Positions 19,413 through 27,739 of a stretch of 64,000 nt of DNA are shown here, piece after piece; positions within the stretch are counted from its first letter, which is position 1; each line of letters begins with the position of its first letter. A program made the translations under genes and the position numbers. Location of the stretch: assembly GCA_001650955.1 (NCBI GenBank), contig LXYP01000008.1, positions 51,207-115,206 of the forward strand. The letters run 5' to 3'. The notes below the pieces were generated by a model. The model saw nothing but the letters and a program-made list of their open reading frames with translations, was not told where the DNA came from and ran no database searches. Source of the DNA: Sphingomonadales bacterium EhC05 (GTDB taxonomy: Bacteria > Pseudomonadota > Alphaproteobacteria > Sphingomonadales > Sphingomonadaceae).

Positions 19413-19823
19413 TTAGCTATGCATCCACTTCTGATGAACCGGCATATCGTCTGGCAGCCGGTGATAGTCCTGCGCATCACACGCGAAATTGGCAGATTCT
19501 GCTTTGCCGAACATGCTCGGATCATCCAGCGTACCAACTTTCAGGATCACACCCGCTTCAAATCCGGGCGCGCGGGTGGTGAGATGAGTCCCGCAATCCG
19601 CGCAAAATTCGCGGGTCACACCATTTTCCAGATCAGCACGTTTATAGCCTTTGACCTCGCCTTTGGTGATTTGAAAGCCGTCCGCTGGCATAGCCATTGC
19701 CAGCAAACTATTGCCGCCGGTTACATATTGGCATTCGCGGCAGAAACATTCCGCCTTCATCATTGCCTCGCCTTCGGCTGTATAGCGCACCGCGCCGCAA
19801 TAGCATCCGCCCTCGATTGTCAT
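19413..19823 (-). CDS. GFA/CENP-V-family zinc protein
   Basis: A 136-residue single-domain protein of the GFA (glutathione-dependent formaldehyde-activating enzyme-like) family. The zinc-binding cysteines are seen at C7 and C9 (GGCYCGAVRY), C26, C28 and C31 (ECFCRECQ), and C74 and C77 (REFCADCGTH). True formaldehyde-activating activity is not shown for most members, so the substrate is left open. It overlaps the upstream maleylacetoacetate-isomerase-like gene by four bases. Confidence 0.88.
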   Translation of the reverse strand: MTIEGGCYCGAVRYTAEGEAMMKAECFCRECQYVTGGNSLLAMAMPADGFQITKGEVKGYKRADLENGVTREFCADCGTHLTTRAPGFEAGVILKVGTLDDPSMFGKAESANFACDAQDYHRLPDDMPVHQKWMHS

Positions 19824-20455
19824 GGATTTTCCTTCACTGAATCAGGAGTGGCTTCTTGAAAAGCCTTTAGTTGATTGCAGGCAGCATCAATTCGCACCAA
19901 TTTGGGAAACGCGCTCAAATCCGTTTCAAACCGACGTGCATTATATATTTGCGGGACCAGACAGACATCCGCCAAATTAGGCGCATCTCCGCCAAAAAAG
20001 CCTGCATCTGGCGCCAGTTCTTCCAGCGCCGCAAAACCGGTCTGTATCCAGTGCTGCATCCACTTCACCACGCCCTTGCCGTCTGCGCCAAATTCGCTTT
20101 TCAGATAATTGCCGACCGCCATATTGTTGATCGGGTGAATGTCGGTGGCAATGATCAACGCCTGCCCCAATATTCTGGCACGTTCCAGGGGGTTAGAAGA
20201 AACCATCGGCGGGTCTGGGTAGGTTGCGTCGAGATAGTCGATGATTGCGAGCGACTGGATGATATCATGCCCGTCAACGGTCAACGAAGGTACCCTGCCC
20301 TGCGGATTGATTGCTTTATAGGCGGCGCCTTTATGATCTCCGTCCAGAAGGTTCACACTATGCAATTCGTGCGGCACCTGCTTCAGGTTCAAGACAATGC
20401 GCACCCGGTAACTCGCCGAGCTGCGCCAATAGTCGTGGAGGATGATATCTGTCAT
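19820..20455 (-). CDS. maiA: Maleylacetoacetate isomerase / zeta-class glutathione S-transferase
   Basis: A 211-residue GST with the zeta-class N-terminal motif: DYWRSSASYRVRIVLNLK near residues 6-23, where SSASYRVR corresponds to the SSCSxRVR catalytic loop with the first cysteine position replaced by alanine. The thioredoxin-fold cis-proline loop reads GRVPSLTVDG and is followed by QSLAIIDYLDATYP. The start at 20455 is chosen because the zeta motif begins there; an upstream in-frame ATG at 20500 would add 15 unconserved residues. It would act in tyrosine/homogentisate catabolism or in haloacid detoxification; no other catabolic genes are nearby. Confidence 0.85.
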   Translation of the reverse strand: MTDIILHDYWRSSASYRVRIVLNLKQVPHELHSVNLLDGDHKGAAYKAINPQGRVPSLTVDGHDIIQSLAIIDYLDATYPDPPMVSSNPLERARILGQALIIATDIHPINNMAVGNYLKSEFGADGKGVVKWMQHWIQTGFAALEELAPDAGFFGGDAPNLADVCLVPQIYNARRFETDLSAFPKLVRIDAACNQLKAFQEATPDSVKENP

Positions 20456-20501
20456 AGGCTGGCTTGTGCAGAGCACATCTAAAAATTGCAAGCGTGACAA
20501 T

Positions 20502-21512
20502 CTAGATTGATGCGATTTGTCCGGCGCTTATCGAAATAATATCTTTTGGCGTCACTGATACCGGTCGCCCCGTGCGTCGGGACAATTCTTCCACCCATGC
20601 GGGTTGATGTTCGCATTTTGCTGCGACGGCGGGATGGACGATCATGTTCAACTCGCCCGTACCGCCTGATCTCTCCGCTTGCCGGAGCAATTGCAATATG
20701 GCCGAGAGCGGCTTGTCCGCTTGCACCATTTCTACAACCGATGGCCTAATCTTGCGGCGGATGACCTGCATGAAGCCAAAGCCGTTGATAGCGGTCCGCT
20801 CACAATTTGCGGTCATATATTGATCAAATATCGCGGCGACGGCGGTGCGTTCTGCCTTGGCCTGCAGGGTTGGGAAATCGACGCCAATATTGCCGCCAAT
20901 ATCCAGCCGGACCAGAGTGAGTGCAATCTCTTTTGCCGCTCGTCTGGCCAGTTCAACCGGTGCCAGTGGACCATCAACATCAATAACCGTCATCGCTGGA
21001 GTGACTGAAATCAAAAGACTCCCGCCGTCAAAGTCAATATGGCCACTCTCTGCCTGTTCGATCATGTCGTGCCAGCCATATTCGGCGAAACTATCATCTT
21101 CATGGCTCTGGACCTGTTTCCAGGCCAGCCCGGACGCAGCAATATCTTCCCGCAGACTTGGCCCCTCACGAAGCTCGCTATCTGCGCCAGCTGGCCGCGC
21201 TTTCGCGCGTTTCGACTGGCCGCAATGTTCGTGCAAAGCGGCGCGGGTCAACTCCACGCGAATTGTCGCGCCTTCGGTTAGACCTTGCGGCAGTGGCTGC
21301 AACAAAGCCTCTTCTCCGCCGGGAAGCGCGATAATTCCGGACTTGCCGGCAATCCATTGATCCTTGAACAGGGCGTCGACAATCGCACCTGGGCGCGCCG
21401 AGCCAGTCGGCCGTTCGAGCCGTATTTGCCTCACCATCCCCGATTCAATCAACATCGCCCGATTTTCACCGATCCCGGCCTCATAGAGCCAGCCGGTGTC
21501 AAACTCAGCCAA
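20502..21512 (-). CDS. Short RNase E/G-family protein
   Basis: A 336-residue divergent member of the RNase E/G family, well short of the roughly 490 residues of RNase G. The first about 95 residues look like a shrunken S1-type domain (ENRAMLIESGMVRQIRLERP). The catalytic region is recognisable: TVIDVDGPL corresponds to the AIDVNSG segment carrying the first metal aspartate, and LDIGGNIGVDFPTL to the NLGGIIIIDFIDM segment with the second. The Zn-link CPxCxGxG motif is absent. It follows maf with an 8-base overlap, as in other sphingomonads. A role in rRNA or mRNA processing is inferred. Confidence 0.8.
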   Translation of the reverse strand: MAEFDTGWLYEAGIGENRAMLIESGMVRQIRLERPTGSARPGAIVDALFKDQWIAGKSGIIALPGGEEALLQPLPQGLTEGATIRVELTRAALHEHCGQSKRAKARPAGADSELREGPSLREDIAASGLAWKQVQSHEDDSFAEYGWHDMIEQAESGHIDFDGGSLLISVTPAMTVIDVDGPLAPVELARRAAKEIALTLVRLDIGGNIGVDFPTLQAKAERTAVAAIFDQYMTANCERTAINGFGFMQVIRRKIRPSVVEMVQADKPLSAILQLLRQAERSGGTGELNMIVHPAVAAKCEHQPAWVEELSRRTGRPVSVTPKDIISISAGQIASI

Positions 21513-22074
21513 TGGGATAACCCGATGTGATCAGCAGATTGCGGGTTTCGTAAAGCGGCAATCCCATGATTCCGCTGTAACTTCCGGACATCCATGTCAC
21601 AAAAGCTTCCGCCTGCCCCTGGATCGCATAGCCACCAGCTTTGCCCTTGCCTTCGCCCGAGGCAATATAGGCGGCAATTTCCCAGGCTTCGAAGCGTTTG
21701 AATTTGACGATACTGTCGGACAATTTGGTTCGCGCCGTGCCATCCGGCGCCACCATGCAAACGGACGTCATCACATGATGCCGTCGACCACTCACCAATT
21801 CGAGAAACTTGCGCTGTTCAGCATCGTCTTGAGCCTGGCCCAATATCCGCCGGCCGACCGCGACAGTGGTATCACCAGCGATCAGGATTTCATCATCTGC
21901 CCGCGCAACTGCGGCGGCCTTCTCCTGTGCCATCCGCAAGACATAATCCCGCGGCAGCTCCGCTTTATGCGGTGTTTCATCAATGTCGGGAGACACAATC
22001 CGGTCTGGTGTCACACCCAGACGGCCAAGCAGCGCAAGCCGCCGGGGACTGGAAGAAGCGAGGACTAGCCGCAT
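21505..22074 (-). CDS. maf: Maf-family nucleoside triphosphate pyrophosphatase
   Basis: A 189-residue Maf protein hydrolysing non-canonical or (d)TTP/UTP nucleotides. The N-terminal signature LVLASSSPRRLALLGRLG (residues 3-20) is textbook, followed by DIDETPH, the catalytic-aspartate loop IAGDTTVAVG and the SGRRHHVMTSV segment. GYAIQGQAEAFV and GLPLYETRNLL are the usual C-terminal motifs. It lies 18 bases downstream of infA and overlaps the RNase E/G-like gene. Confidence 0.95.
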   Translation of the reverse strand: MRLVLASSSPRRLALLGRLGVTPDRIVSPDIDETPHKAELPRDYVLRMAQEKAAAVARADDEILIAGDTTVAVGRRILGQAQDDAEQRKFLELVSGRRHHVMTSVCMVAPDGTARTKLSDSIVKFKRFEAWEIAAYIASGEGKGKAGGYAIQGQAEAFVTWMSGSYSGIMGLPLYETRNLLITSGYPIG

Positions 22075-22092
22075 GCGCGAGCCACGTCCGCT

Positions 22093-22311
22093 TTACTTGA
22101 ATCGATAGGTAATACGACCCTTGGTCAGGTCATAAGGCGTCAGTTCCACGAGCACTTCGTCACCGACCAATACACGAATGCGGTTTTTGCGCATCTTGCC
22201 AGCCGTATGGCCCAATATTTCATGGCCATTTTCCAGCTCGACCCGGAACATTGCATTGGGGAGAAGTTCGCGAACCATCCCCTTCATTTCTAATAATTCT
22301 TCTTTTGCCAT
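22093..22311 (-). CDS. infA: Translation initiation factor IF-1
   Basis: A 72-residue OB-fold S1-like protein, essential for translation initiation, binding the ribosomal A site with IF-2 and IF-3. The sequence [20 protein letters not shown] followed by [20 protein letters not shown] and [13 protein letters not shown] is a near-consensus alphaproteobacterial IF-1. It heads a minus-strand run infA-maf-RNase E/G-maiA-GFA-TonB receptor-marR in which no gap exceeds 46 bases. Confidence 0.98.
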   Translation of the reverse strand: MAKEELLEMKGMVRELLPNAMFRVELENGHEILGHTAGKMRKNRIRVLVGDEVLVELTPYDLTKGRITYRFK

Positions 22312-22543
22312 ACGGCGCTACTTTATCCCTATTGAGTGCAATTTTGCACGTGCTGCAGCGCGCAATAGCGACAAACTTATAAAAAGGGAAGGACTTGCTG
22401 CATTGCTTCTTTCGATGAAATCTATCGTACTCACCTGTTTATCGGCTGCGACAATTTGATACATTGATAATATATCCAAAACAATTCCTGCATGGCATCT
22501 AAGGCATGATTGCTTAGTCCCCCAAATTGTTGAAGCCAATCCT
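22312..22543. other. Divergent intergenic region between infA and the TonB receptor
   Basis: This 232-base stretch, the longest gene-free segment of the window, should hold promoters for the infA run and the receptor gene. It has A+T-rich patches (for example TTGATACATTGATAATATATC near 22459-22480) that could supply a -10 region, but no pair matched both consensus boxes well enough to call. No RNA gene or repeat was recognised. Confidence 0.4.
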
Positions 22544-25072
22544 ATGATATCCAAGTTTTCTTTCTCGACAGCCGCGTCTGTTTTTATCCTTTGTAACGTC
22601 ATTGGAACAACCGCCCTATATGCGCAAAACACCGAAGAACCTGACTATTCAGGCGAGGAAATTGTCGTCATTGGCGCAGATATGCGCGGTGCGGTCATCA
22701 CCGAAGTGCCTCCTGTCATCGAGTTGAGCGAAGCCGATATTGCAAGTTTCGGCGCATCTTCAGTAGAGGATTTGCTCGATGCGATATCGTCGCAAACCAG
22801 CTCGAGTCGGGGCCGTGGCAGCGGTCGACCGATTGTTCTCATCAACGGTCAGCGGACATCCGGCTTTCGCGAAATCCGCGATTTGCCGCCGGAGGCTATT
22901 CGCACCGTGCAAGTCTTCCCGGAAGAATTGGCCCTGCAATATGGCTATCGCCCCGACCAGCGGGTGATAAACTTCATTCTCAAGGACAATTATACCGGAT
23001 TTTCCGGAGAGCTGGAATATGGCGTACCGACCCGCGGCGGCCGGGCCAGTTCAGAGGTTGAAACCACCTTCACCCAGATCGGCGAGAACAGCCGCCTCAA
23101 TATCAATCTGGAATGGCAGAATAATAGCGAGATCACCGAAAGCGAGCGGGACATCATTCAGGATGCAGCCGGTGATCTGGTCAATTTGAGAGATTTCCGG
23201 ACATTGGCCGCGCCATCAGACAATGTTGAGCTGAATGCAAATTATAGCCGAACCTTTGGAAATGGTATGTCGCTATCACTCAACGGTGACTATATTTATA
23301 ACAAGTCCCGTTCCTTATTGGGCCTGCCCAGTGGCAATCTGACCGTCGCCGGTGATCCCCTGTTCCGCTATTTTGAACAATATGGTCCACTTCGCCGGAC
23401 ACAGGAAACCAATACCGCCCAGGCCGGGCTGACCCTAAATGGTCGCTTGTCGGACTGGCGCTGGACATTGACATCCGACTATACGCGCGAGCAAGTGGAT
23501 ACGACCACCAACCGATCGGGGGACATCAGCGCATTGCAAGCGGCAATTGATGCAGGGATGGCTGACCCGCTCGCCGCAGATTTTGGATCATTGCTGGGGG
23601 TATTGGTGACGGATGAAGCCCGGTCGATTGACCAGACGATCACCAATCTTGCGACAATTTCGGGCAGCCTGCTGAACCTCCCGTCCGGGACGGTCACAAC
23701 AACTTTGCGCGGCGGATATAATCGCGAAGACCTGGATGGTCGCGACTCTACGGGCGGTATCATCACCAACAGCAGCCTCGGCAGAGACGATCTCAATATC
23801 GGGGTAAATATCGACATTCCACTGGCGGATGAGAATATCGATGTTTCCGAGGCCATTGGCAAATTGTCGATCAACGGTAATATCGGCTATAATCAGCTAT
23901 CCGATTTTGGTGGACTGGTAGAATTTGGTTTTGGCCTGAACTGGGAACCTTTTGACGGTTTCACAATCACCGCATCAGCCATCGGCGACGAGGCCGCGCC
24001 CAGCATTGCACAGCTCGGGGATCCGGTCATCATCACGCCTGACGTTACCATTTTTGATTTCACCAACGGCGAAACTGTGCTCGCCGCGATCACCACCGGA
24101 GGCAATTTCAATCTCCCCTCGGAACGTCAGCGAGATATCAAGCTCGCCGTCAACTATCAGCCCGAGTGGCTGGACGGCATGCGTTTTCTGGCCGAATATT
24201 TCCGCAACAGCAGCAGCAATGTCGCGTCGAGCTTCCCGCTTTTAACCCCGGAAATTGAAGCGGCCTTTCCGGGCCGTGTAACACGCGATACAGCGGGACG
24301 GCTGATCGCTATCGACCAAAGGCCAGTGAATTATAGCGCGGTCAACAGCGAGCGCTTACGCTATGGTTTTGACTTTTCCAAGCGTTTCGGCGTGCGGCGC
24401 GGCGGGCCCCCAGGAAGACCGGGTGGCGGAAGACCTGCGGGCGCCCGACCAGCAGAAGCGCCGCCTTCGCAAGGAGAAGCTCCCGCATCCCGACGCCCAC
24501 CCGGAACAGAGGGCACACCAGCTCCAAACGCTGAAGCGGGTGCAGGGCCTGGCGGACGTCCGGGTGGAAGACGCGCCGGAGGACGACCACCCGGCGGCCG
24601 CTGGCAGTTTTCCGCCTATCATAGCATCACGCTGGACGACCGGATCCTGATCCGCCCGGGCGTGGAGGAACTCGACTTGCTCAATGGATCTGCAACCGGA
24701 TCTACCGGCGGCAGCCCTCGGCATGAATTTGAAATAAATGGCGGCTGGTTCAACAATGGCATTGGTTTTCGTATCAATGGCGAACATCAAAGCGCGACCC
24801 GCGTCAATGGCGGGCTCGCTGGATCGGACCTGCGTTTCTCCGATCTGACAACGCTCAATTTGCGGATGTTCATCAACCTCGATGATCGCGGCAATTTGAC
24901 CCAGAAATTCAAATTCCTGAAAGGCAGCCGCATTGCGCTGCGGATCGATAATATCTTCGACGACATTCAAGATGTTCGGGACAGTAGCGGGCTGATTCCA
25001 TTGAGCTATCAGCCGGGTTTTGTCGATCCGATCGGGCGCTATATTGAGATTGATTTCAGGAAGCGTTTTTAG
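22544..25072 (+). CDS. TonB-dependent receptor with a Gly/Arg/Pro-rich insertion
   Basis: An 842-residue outer-membrane receptor with a signal peptide ending near YAQN (about residue 28). The plug domain contains EADIASFGASSVEDLLDAI and RGRGSGRPIVLINGQRTSGF, the form seen in large sphingomonad TonB receptors. From about residue 616 to 686 a low-complexity segment rich in Gly, Pro, Arg and Ala (RRGGPPGRPGGGRPAGARP and similar, later GGRPGGRRAGGRPPGGRW) interrupts the barrel. The C-terminus IEIDFRKRF ends in the aromatic residue needed for barrel assembly. The substrate is unknown. It is divergent from infA across 232 bases and convergent with the ABM gene. Confidence 0.88.
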   Translation: MISKFSFSTAASVFILCNVIGTTALYAQNTEEPDYSGEEIVVIGADMRGAVITEVPPVIELSEADIASFGASSVEDLLDAISSQTSSSRGRGSGRPIVLINGQRTSGFREIRDLPPEAIRTVQVFPEELALQYGYRPDQRVINFILKDNYTGFSGELEYGVPTRGGRASSEVETTFTQIGENSRLNINLEWQNNSEITESERDIIQDAAGDLVNLRDFRTLAAPSDNVELNANYSRTFGNGMSLSLNGDYIYNKSRSLLGLPSGNLTVAGDPLFRYFEQYGPLRRTQETNTAQAGLTLNGRLSDWRWTLTSDYTREQVDTTTNRSGDISALQAAIDAGMADPLAADFGSLLGVLVTDEARSIDQTITNLATISGSLLNLPSGTVTTTLRGGYNREDLDGRDSTGGIITNSSLGRDDLNIGVNIDIPLADENIDVSEAIGKLSINGNIGYNQLSDFGGLVEFGFGLNWEPFDGFTITASAIGDEAAPSIAQLGDPVIITPDVTIFDFTNGETVLAAITTGGNFNLPSERQRDIKLAVNYQPEWLDGMRFLAEYFRNSSSNVASSFPLLTPEIEAAFPGRVTRDTAGRLIAIDQRPVNYSAVNSERLRYGFDFSKRFGVRRGGPPGRPGGGRPAGARPAEAPPSQGEAPASRRPPGTEGTPAPNAEAGAGPGGRPGGRRAGGRPPGGRWQFSAYHSITLDDRILIRPGVEELDLLNGSATGSTGGSPRHEFEINGGWFNNGIGFRINGEHQSATRVNGGLAGSDLRFSDLTTLNLRMFINLDDRGNLTQKFKFLKGSRIALRIDNIFDDIQDVRDSSGLIPLSYQPGFVDPIGRYIEIDFRKRF

Positions 25073-25091
25073 GGTCGGAAGAAGGGTTTCG

Positions 25092-25400
25092 TTAGCGCAA
25101 TTCTCCAGGACTTAGCTCGGCCGTCCGGTAAATCTTCATCTCCGGTCGCGACCCGACCAACCGAGTCAATCGCTGAACAAATTCGAGCGACTCAGCGACC
25201 TCAAAATGCTTGGAAACCGCCTGATCATCCTGCCATAGTTCATAAAAAAACAGGCGCGATGGGTCTTCGCAATCAATATGGATATTATGCATAAGGCAAC
25301 CCGGCTCGCCGCGCGAACGAAGGCTGTGTTCGACGCATAAATCGATGATTTCACGGTGATTTTCCAGCGTGGTGGTAGTCGATCCGGTGATAGTGATCAT
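25092..25400 (-). CDS. Antibiotic biosynthesis monooxygenase (ABM)-domain protein
   Basis: A 102-residue ferredoxin-like dimeric alpha/beta-barrel protein. The ABM pattern is visible: SLRSRGEPGCLMHNIHIDCE followed by RLFFYELWQDDQAVSKHFE and a C-terminal strand MKIYRTAELS. Related proteins include YgiN-type quinol monooxygenases and haem-degrading enzymes; the catalytic substrate cannot be assigned. It overlaps the methyltransferase gene by four bases (ATGA) and is the last gene of the 29769-25092 group. Confidence 0.85.
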   Translation of the reverse strand: MITITGSTTTTLENHREIIDLCVEHSLRSRGEPGCLMHNIHIDCEDPSRLFFYELWQDDQAVSKHFEVAESLEFVQRLTRLVGSRPEMKIYRTAELSPGELR

Positions 25401-26275
25401 GAATTTTCCTCAGTTATTTGCGCCAGACCTGTCTTCTTTACGGCGCGGATCACAGAATATCGCAAAATATTGTTCCGATAAGCCCAATGCAAAAACCAGC
25501 CCGTCACGCGATATTTCAACCAGTTCTGTACCGACATTCGACCGGGGTTTTGACGCCGATAAGCGCGCAGCCACGCGCCAAAACATGGCATGACATGGCT
25601 GCTGATATCGGTCATTTCAATCTCTGCAAAACCGGCAGCTTCCAGCTGGCGGTGATAGGCTTTCCTGATCACCAGATTGGAGCGTTTGATTTTCGACAAT
25701 CTGAGCATCAGCGCCAAAGGCCCGGCCCGCCACCCGGCTGTATCAAAATCATCCGCAAGCATGAAGTCAGTCAATGATATCGTGCCTGCATGATTGAGAT
25801 TTCCAGCAGCCAATCGAAAAAAGCGCTCTCGATCCGGAAAATGATAGACGCAATCAAGCGCGAGAACGCAATCAATCGAAGAGGACTGCATTGCCCGAGC
25901 CCATGATTCCGGATCCGTCGCGTCGCCGACACCAATTGCAGCGGCGCTAGCGCCGAATCCTGCTTCAGACAGGATCTGTTTGGCCCGGCGAGTTTGACTC
26001 TGCGAAAGATTGACACCGCAAACAGCGGCCACATCAAAATGTTCCAGCCACAAGAGCAATTGATCACCGCAGCCAAATCCAGCATCGAAAACGCGCGAAT
26101 CACTCTTCAGCCTGGCCTCCTGGCCCAATATATTTGCCAGCGCTCTATTGGCATCTGAATAGCTGGTTTCCTGCTCCCAATAACCCAAATTTCCCCATGA
26201 CTGATTTGCGCTGTTGAGTGCCAGTTCGGCAAGATCATGAAATTCGGACATGGCGGCGCGTTCGGCTGCGATCAA
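25397..26275 (-). CDS. Class I SAM-dependent methyltransferase
   Basis: A 292-residue Rossmann-fold methyltransferase. Motif I is RVFDAGFGCGDQ (about 61-72); the acidic post-I residue follows in VAAVCGVNLS, with IGVGDATDPESW as the motif II region and VLALDCVYHFPDRERFF as motif III/IV. The pattern resembles small-molecule C/O-methyltransferases of the UbiE/CFA superfamily more than RNA or protein methylases. It overlaps the flavin amine oxidase gene and the ABM gene by four bases each, so the three form a translationally coupled block. The substrate is unknown. Confidence 0.87.
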   Translation of the reverse strand: MIAAERAAMSEFHDLAELALNSANQSWGNLGYWEQETSYSDANRALANILGQEARLKSDSRVFDAGFGCGDQLLLWLEHFDVAAVCGVNLSQSQTRRAKQILSEAGFGASAAAIGVGDATDPESWARAMQSSSIDCVLALDCVYHFPDRERFFRLAAGNLNHAGTISLTDFMLADDFDTAGWRAGPLALMLRLSKIKRSNLVIRKAYHRQLEAAGFAEIEMTDISSHVMPCFGAWLRAYRRQNPGRMSVQNWLKYRVTGWFLHWAYRNNILRYSVIRAVKKTGLAQITEENS

Positions 26276-27615
26276 GCCGGAACCGGCTTCCAGGGAATGT
26301 CTGCACCCAATTGTTCAGCGACCGACACTGCGCTATCGACTGCCGCTTCGAGCAATGGGATTTTATCAGCCATATAGGAGCCGCAAAGCCACAGCCGGTT
26401 GCCCGCATGGCTTTGCTGATCACGCAATTGCGCGACAGCCCGGCGACTATCCCGAGTGACTGTAGGACGGGTAAATTCCAAGCTCGCGAGCAGTTTATTG
26501 GCTGCAATCGGACGGAGCGGATTCCACGTTTGAAACACCGATTCCTGTCCGGACAAACGCGCAATAGCCTTGCTCAAGTCGACCGATACTTCGGCACGCG
26601 CTTCACCCTGCGGCAAATGATAGCTCACCGGCGAAAGATCCGTATCTGATGCAGGCAATAGATCGGTATCGGTGTGAACGCTCATCACCGATTTTTGAAA
26701 TGGGATGCGTTCCAGCAATGCTTTTTGCTGATCAAATTTCGCAATCATCTTCGCGGCTTGCTGGGCCTGCGCAGCGACCACGACATGATCAAATATGTCG
26801 GATTCACCGTCGACCGTTGTGACAGACAATCCGCTCTCACATTCGGCAATATTGGCAATGGCGCTATTGGTTCGCAGGTCAATATTCTTGAGCAGCCGCG
26901 GCACGATATCATCGACTCCGCCAGCCGCACTCATAATGCCCAGCTCGTGGACGCCGCAGGTCAGATATTCCAGCATGATGTCCGCCGGATAATCGCGCAC
27001 CGCTTGATAGTCGCAGGTACAGGTCACCGACATCATGGGCATCAGCACAATATCGACAAATTCCGGTTCGCCACTGGCCTGATCCAGATATTCCCCAAAA
27101 CTCAAATCCGCGAGCTTGGCTGTGTCTTGCATGTCCCGTTTGGCCCGGGCAAAAAACCGGCGGCTCTCGAGGCCGAGCGACCAGGCCCGCGGGCTGAACC
27201 AGCTGCGGCCCTTGAAATGGGAAAAATTGCCGAGGCCGAGATTGCTATTGCCATAATGCAGGATCATCTCGCCCTTGCCATCGGCAAAAGCGCCGGCATG
27301 ATCACTGCCCAATACGTCCACGCCGATCTCTTTGTAGAGCGCCATGAGATTATCATAATATCCGCGACAGAAAATCCGCAGCGGAATGTCGATACGGCTC
27401 TCGATCCCGTTGCTGCGATAATCGATAGTATAGACCCCCATCCCGGCACGCGGCTGGCTCTCGAATATGGTGACATCATATTTCTGCTTGAGCAGCCACG
27501 CCGAAGATAATCCCGCGATTCCGGTACCGATTACGGCAAGTTTGGGTTTAGGGAGATTCATCTCGGCCAGCCTAGCTTCGGCTCGTTCGATTGGCCAGAG
27601 CGAGTTTATATGCAT
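26272..27615 (-). CDS. Flavin-containing amine-oxidase-type NAD(P)/FAD oxidoreductase
   Basis: A 447-residue flavoprotein. KLAVIGTGIAGLSSAWLLKQ (about 25-44) is the dinucleotide-binding motif, with the FAD-contacting acidic strand TIFESQPRAGMG. NRLWLCGSYMADKIPLLEAA near the C-terminus is the FAD-pyrophosphate motif of the amine-oxidase group. Between them MMSVTCTCDYQAVRDYPADI and GGVDDIVPRL belong to the substrate domain. The start at 27615 may be too early; ATG at 27561 lies directly before the Rossmann strand. Relatives next to cyclopropane-fatty-acid or sterol-type methyltransferases are known, which fits the adjacent methyltransferase. The substrate is unknown. Confidence 0.85.
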   Translation of the reverse strand: MHINSLWPIERAEARLAEMNLPKPKLAVIGTGIAGLSSAWLLKQKYDVTIFESQPRAGMGVYTIDYRSNGIESRIDIPLRIFCRGYYDNLMALYKEIGVDVLGSDHAGAFADGKGEMILHYGNSNLGLGNFSHFKGRSWFSPRAWSLGLESRRFFARAKRDMQDTAKLADLSFGEYLDQASGEPEFVDIVLMPMMSVTCTCDYQAVRDYPADIMLEYLTCGVHELGIMSAAGGVDDIVPRLLKNIDLRTNSAIANIAECESGLSVTTVDGESDIFDHVVVAAQAQQAAKMIAKFDQQKALLERIPFQKSVMSVHTDTDLLPASDTDLSPVSYHLPQGEARAEVSVDLSKAIARLSGQESVFQTWNPLRPIAANKLLASLEFTRPTVTRDSRRAVAQLRDQQSHAGNRLWLCGSYMADKIPLLEAAVDSAVSVAEQLGADIPWKPVPA

Positions 27616-27739
27616 AATTGGAGATCTGTGGAATATTGCATTTCAGCTCGGCGCATTACCTGTCCCCAATGTCGACAAATTCACCGCAGTCAACTTTGGC
27701 TTTATCGCGCGTCAGAAACCCGGCCAGCGGTGAGTCAAC

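Noticed and set aside
22318..22632. A 104-codon minus-strand frame in the infA / TonB receptor gap
   Set aside because: It overlaps the receptor signal peptide region, ends right before infA, and has no family resemblance; the gap more likely holds promoters.
26674..27510. A 278-codon plus-strand frame opposite the flavin amine oxidase gene; likewise 28984-29736 opposite the GNAT gene
   Set aside because: Both are antisense to genes with clear domain motifs, and their translations are rich in His/Arg/Gln with no family signal.
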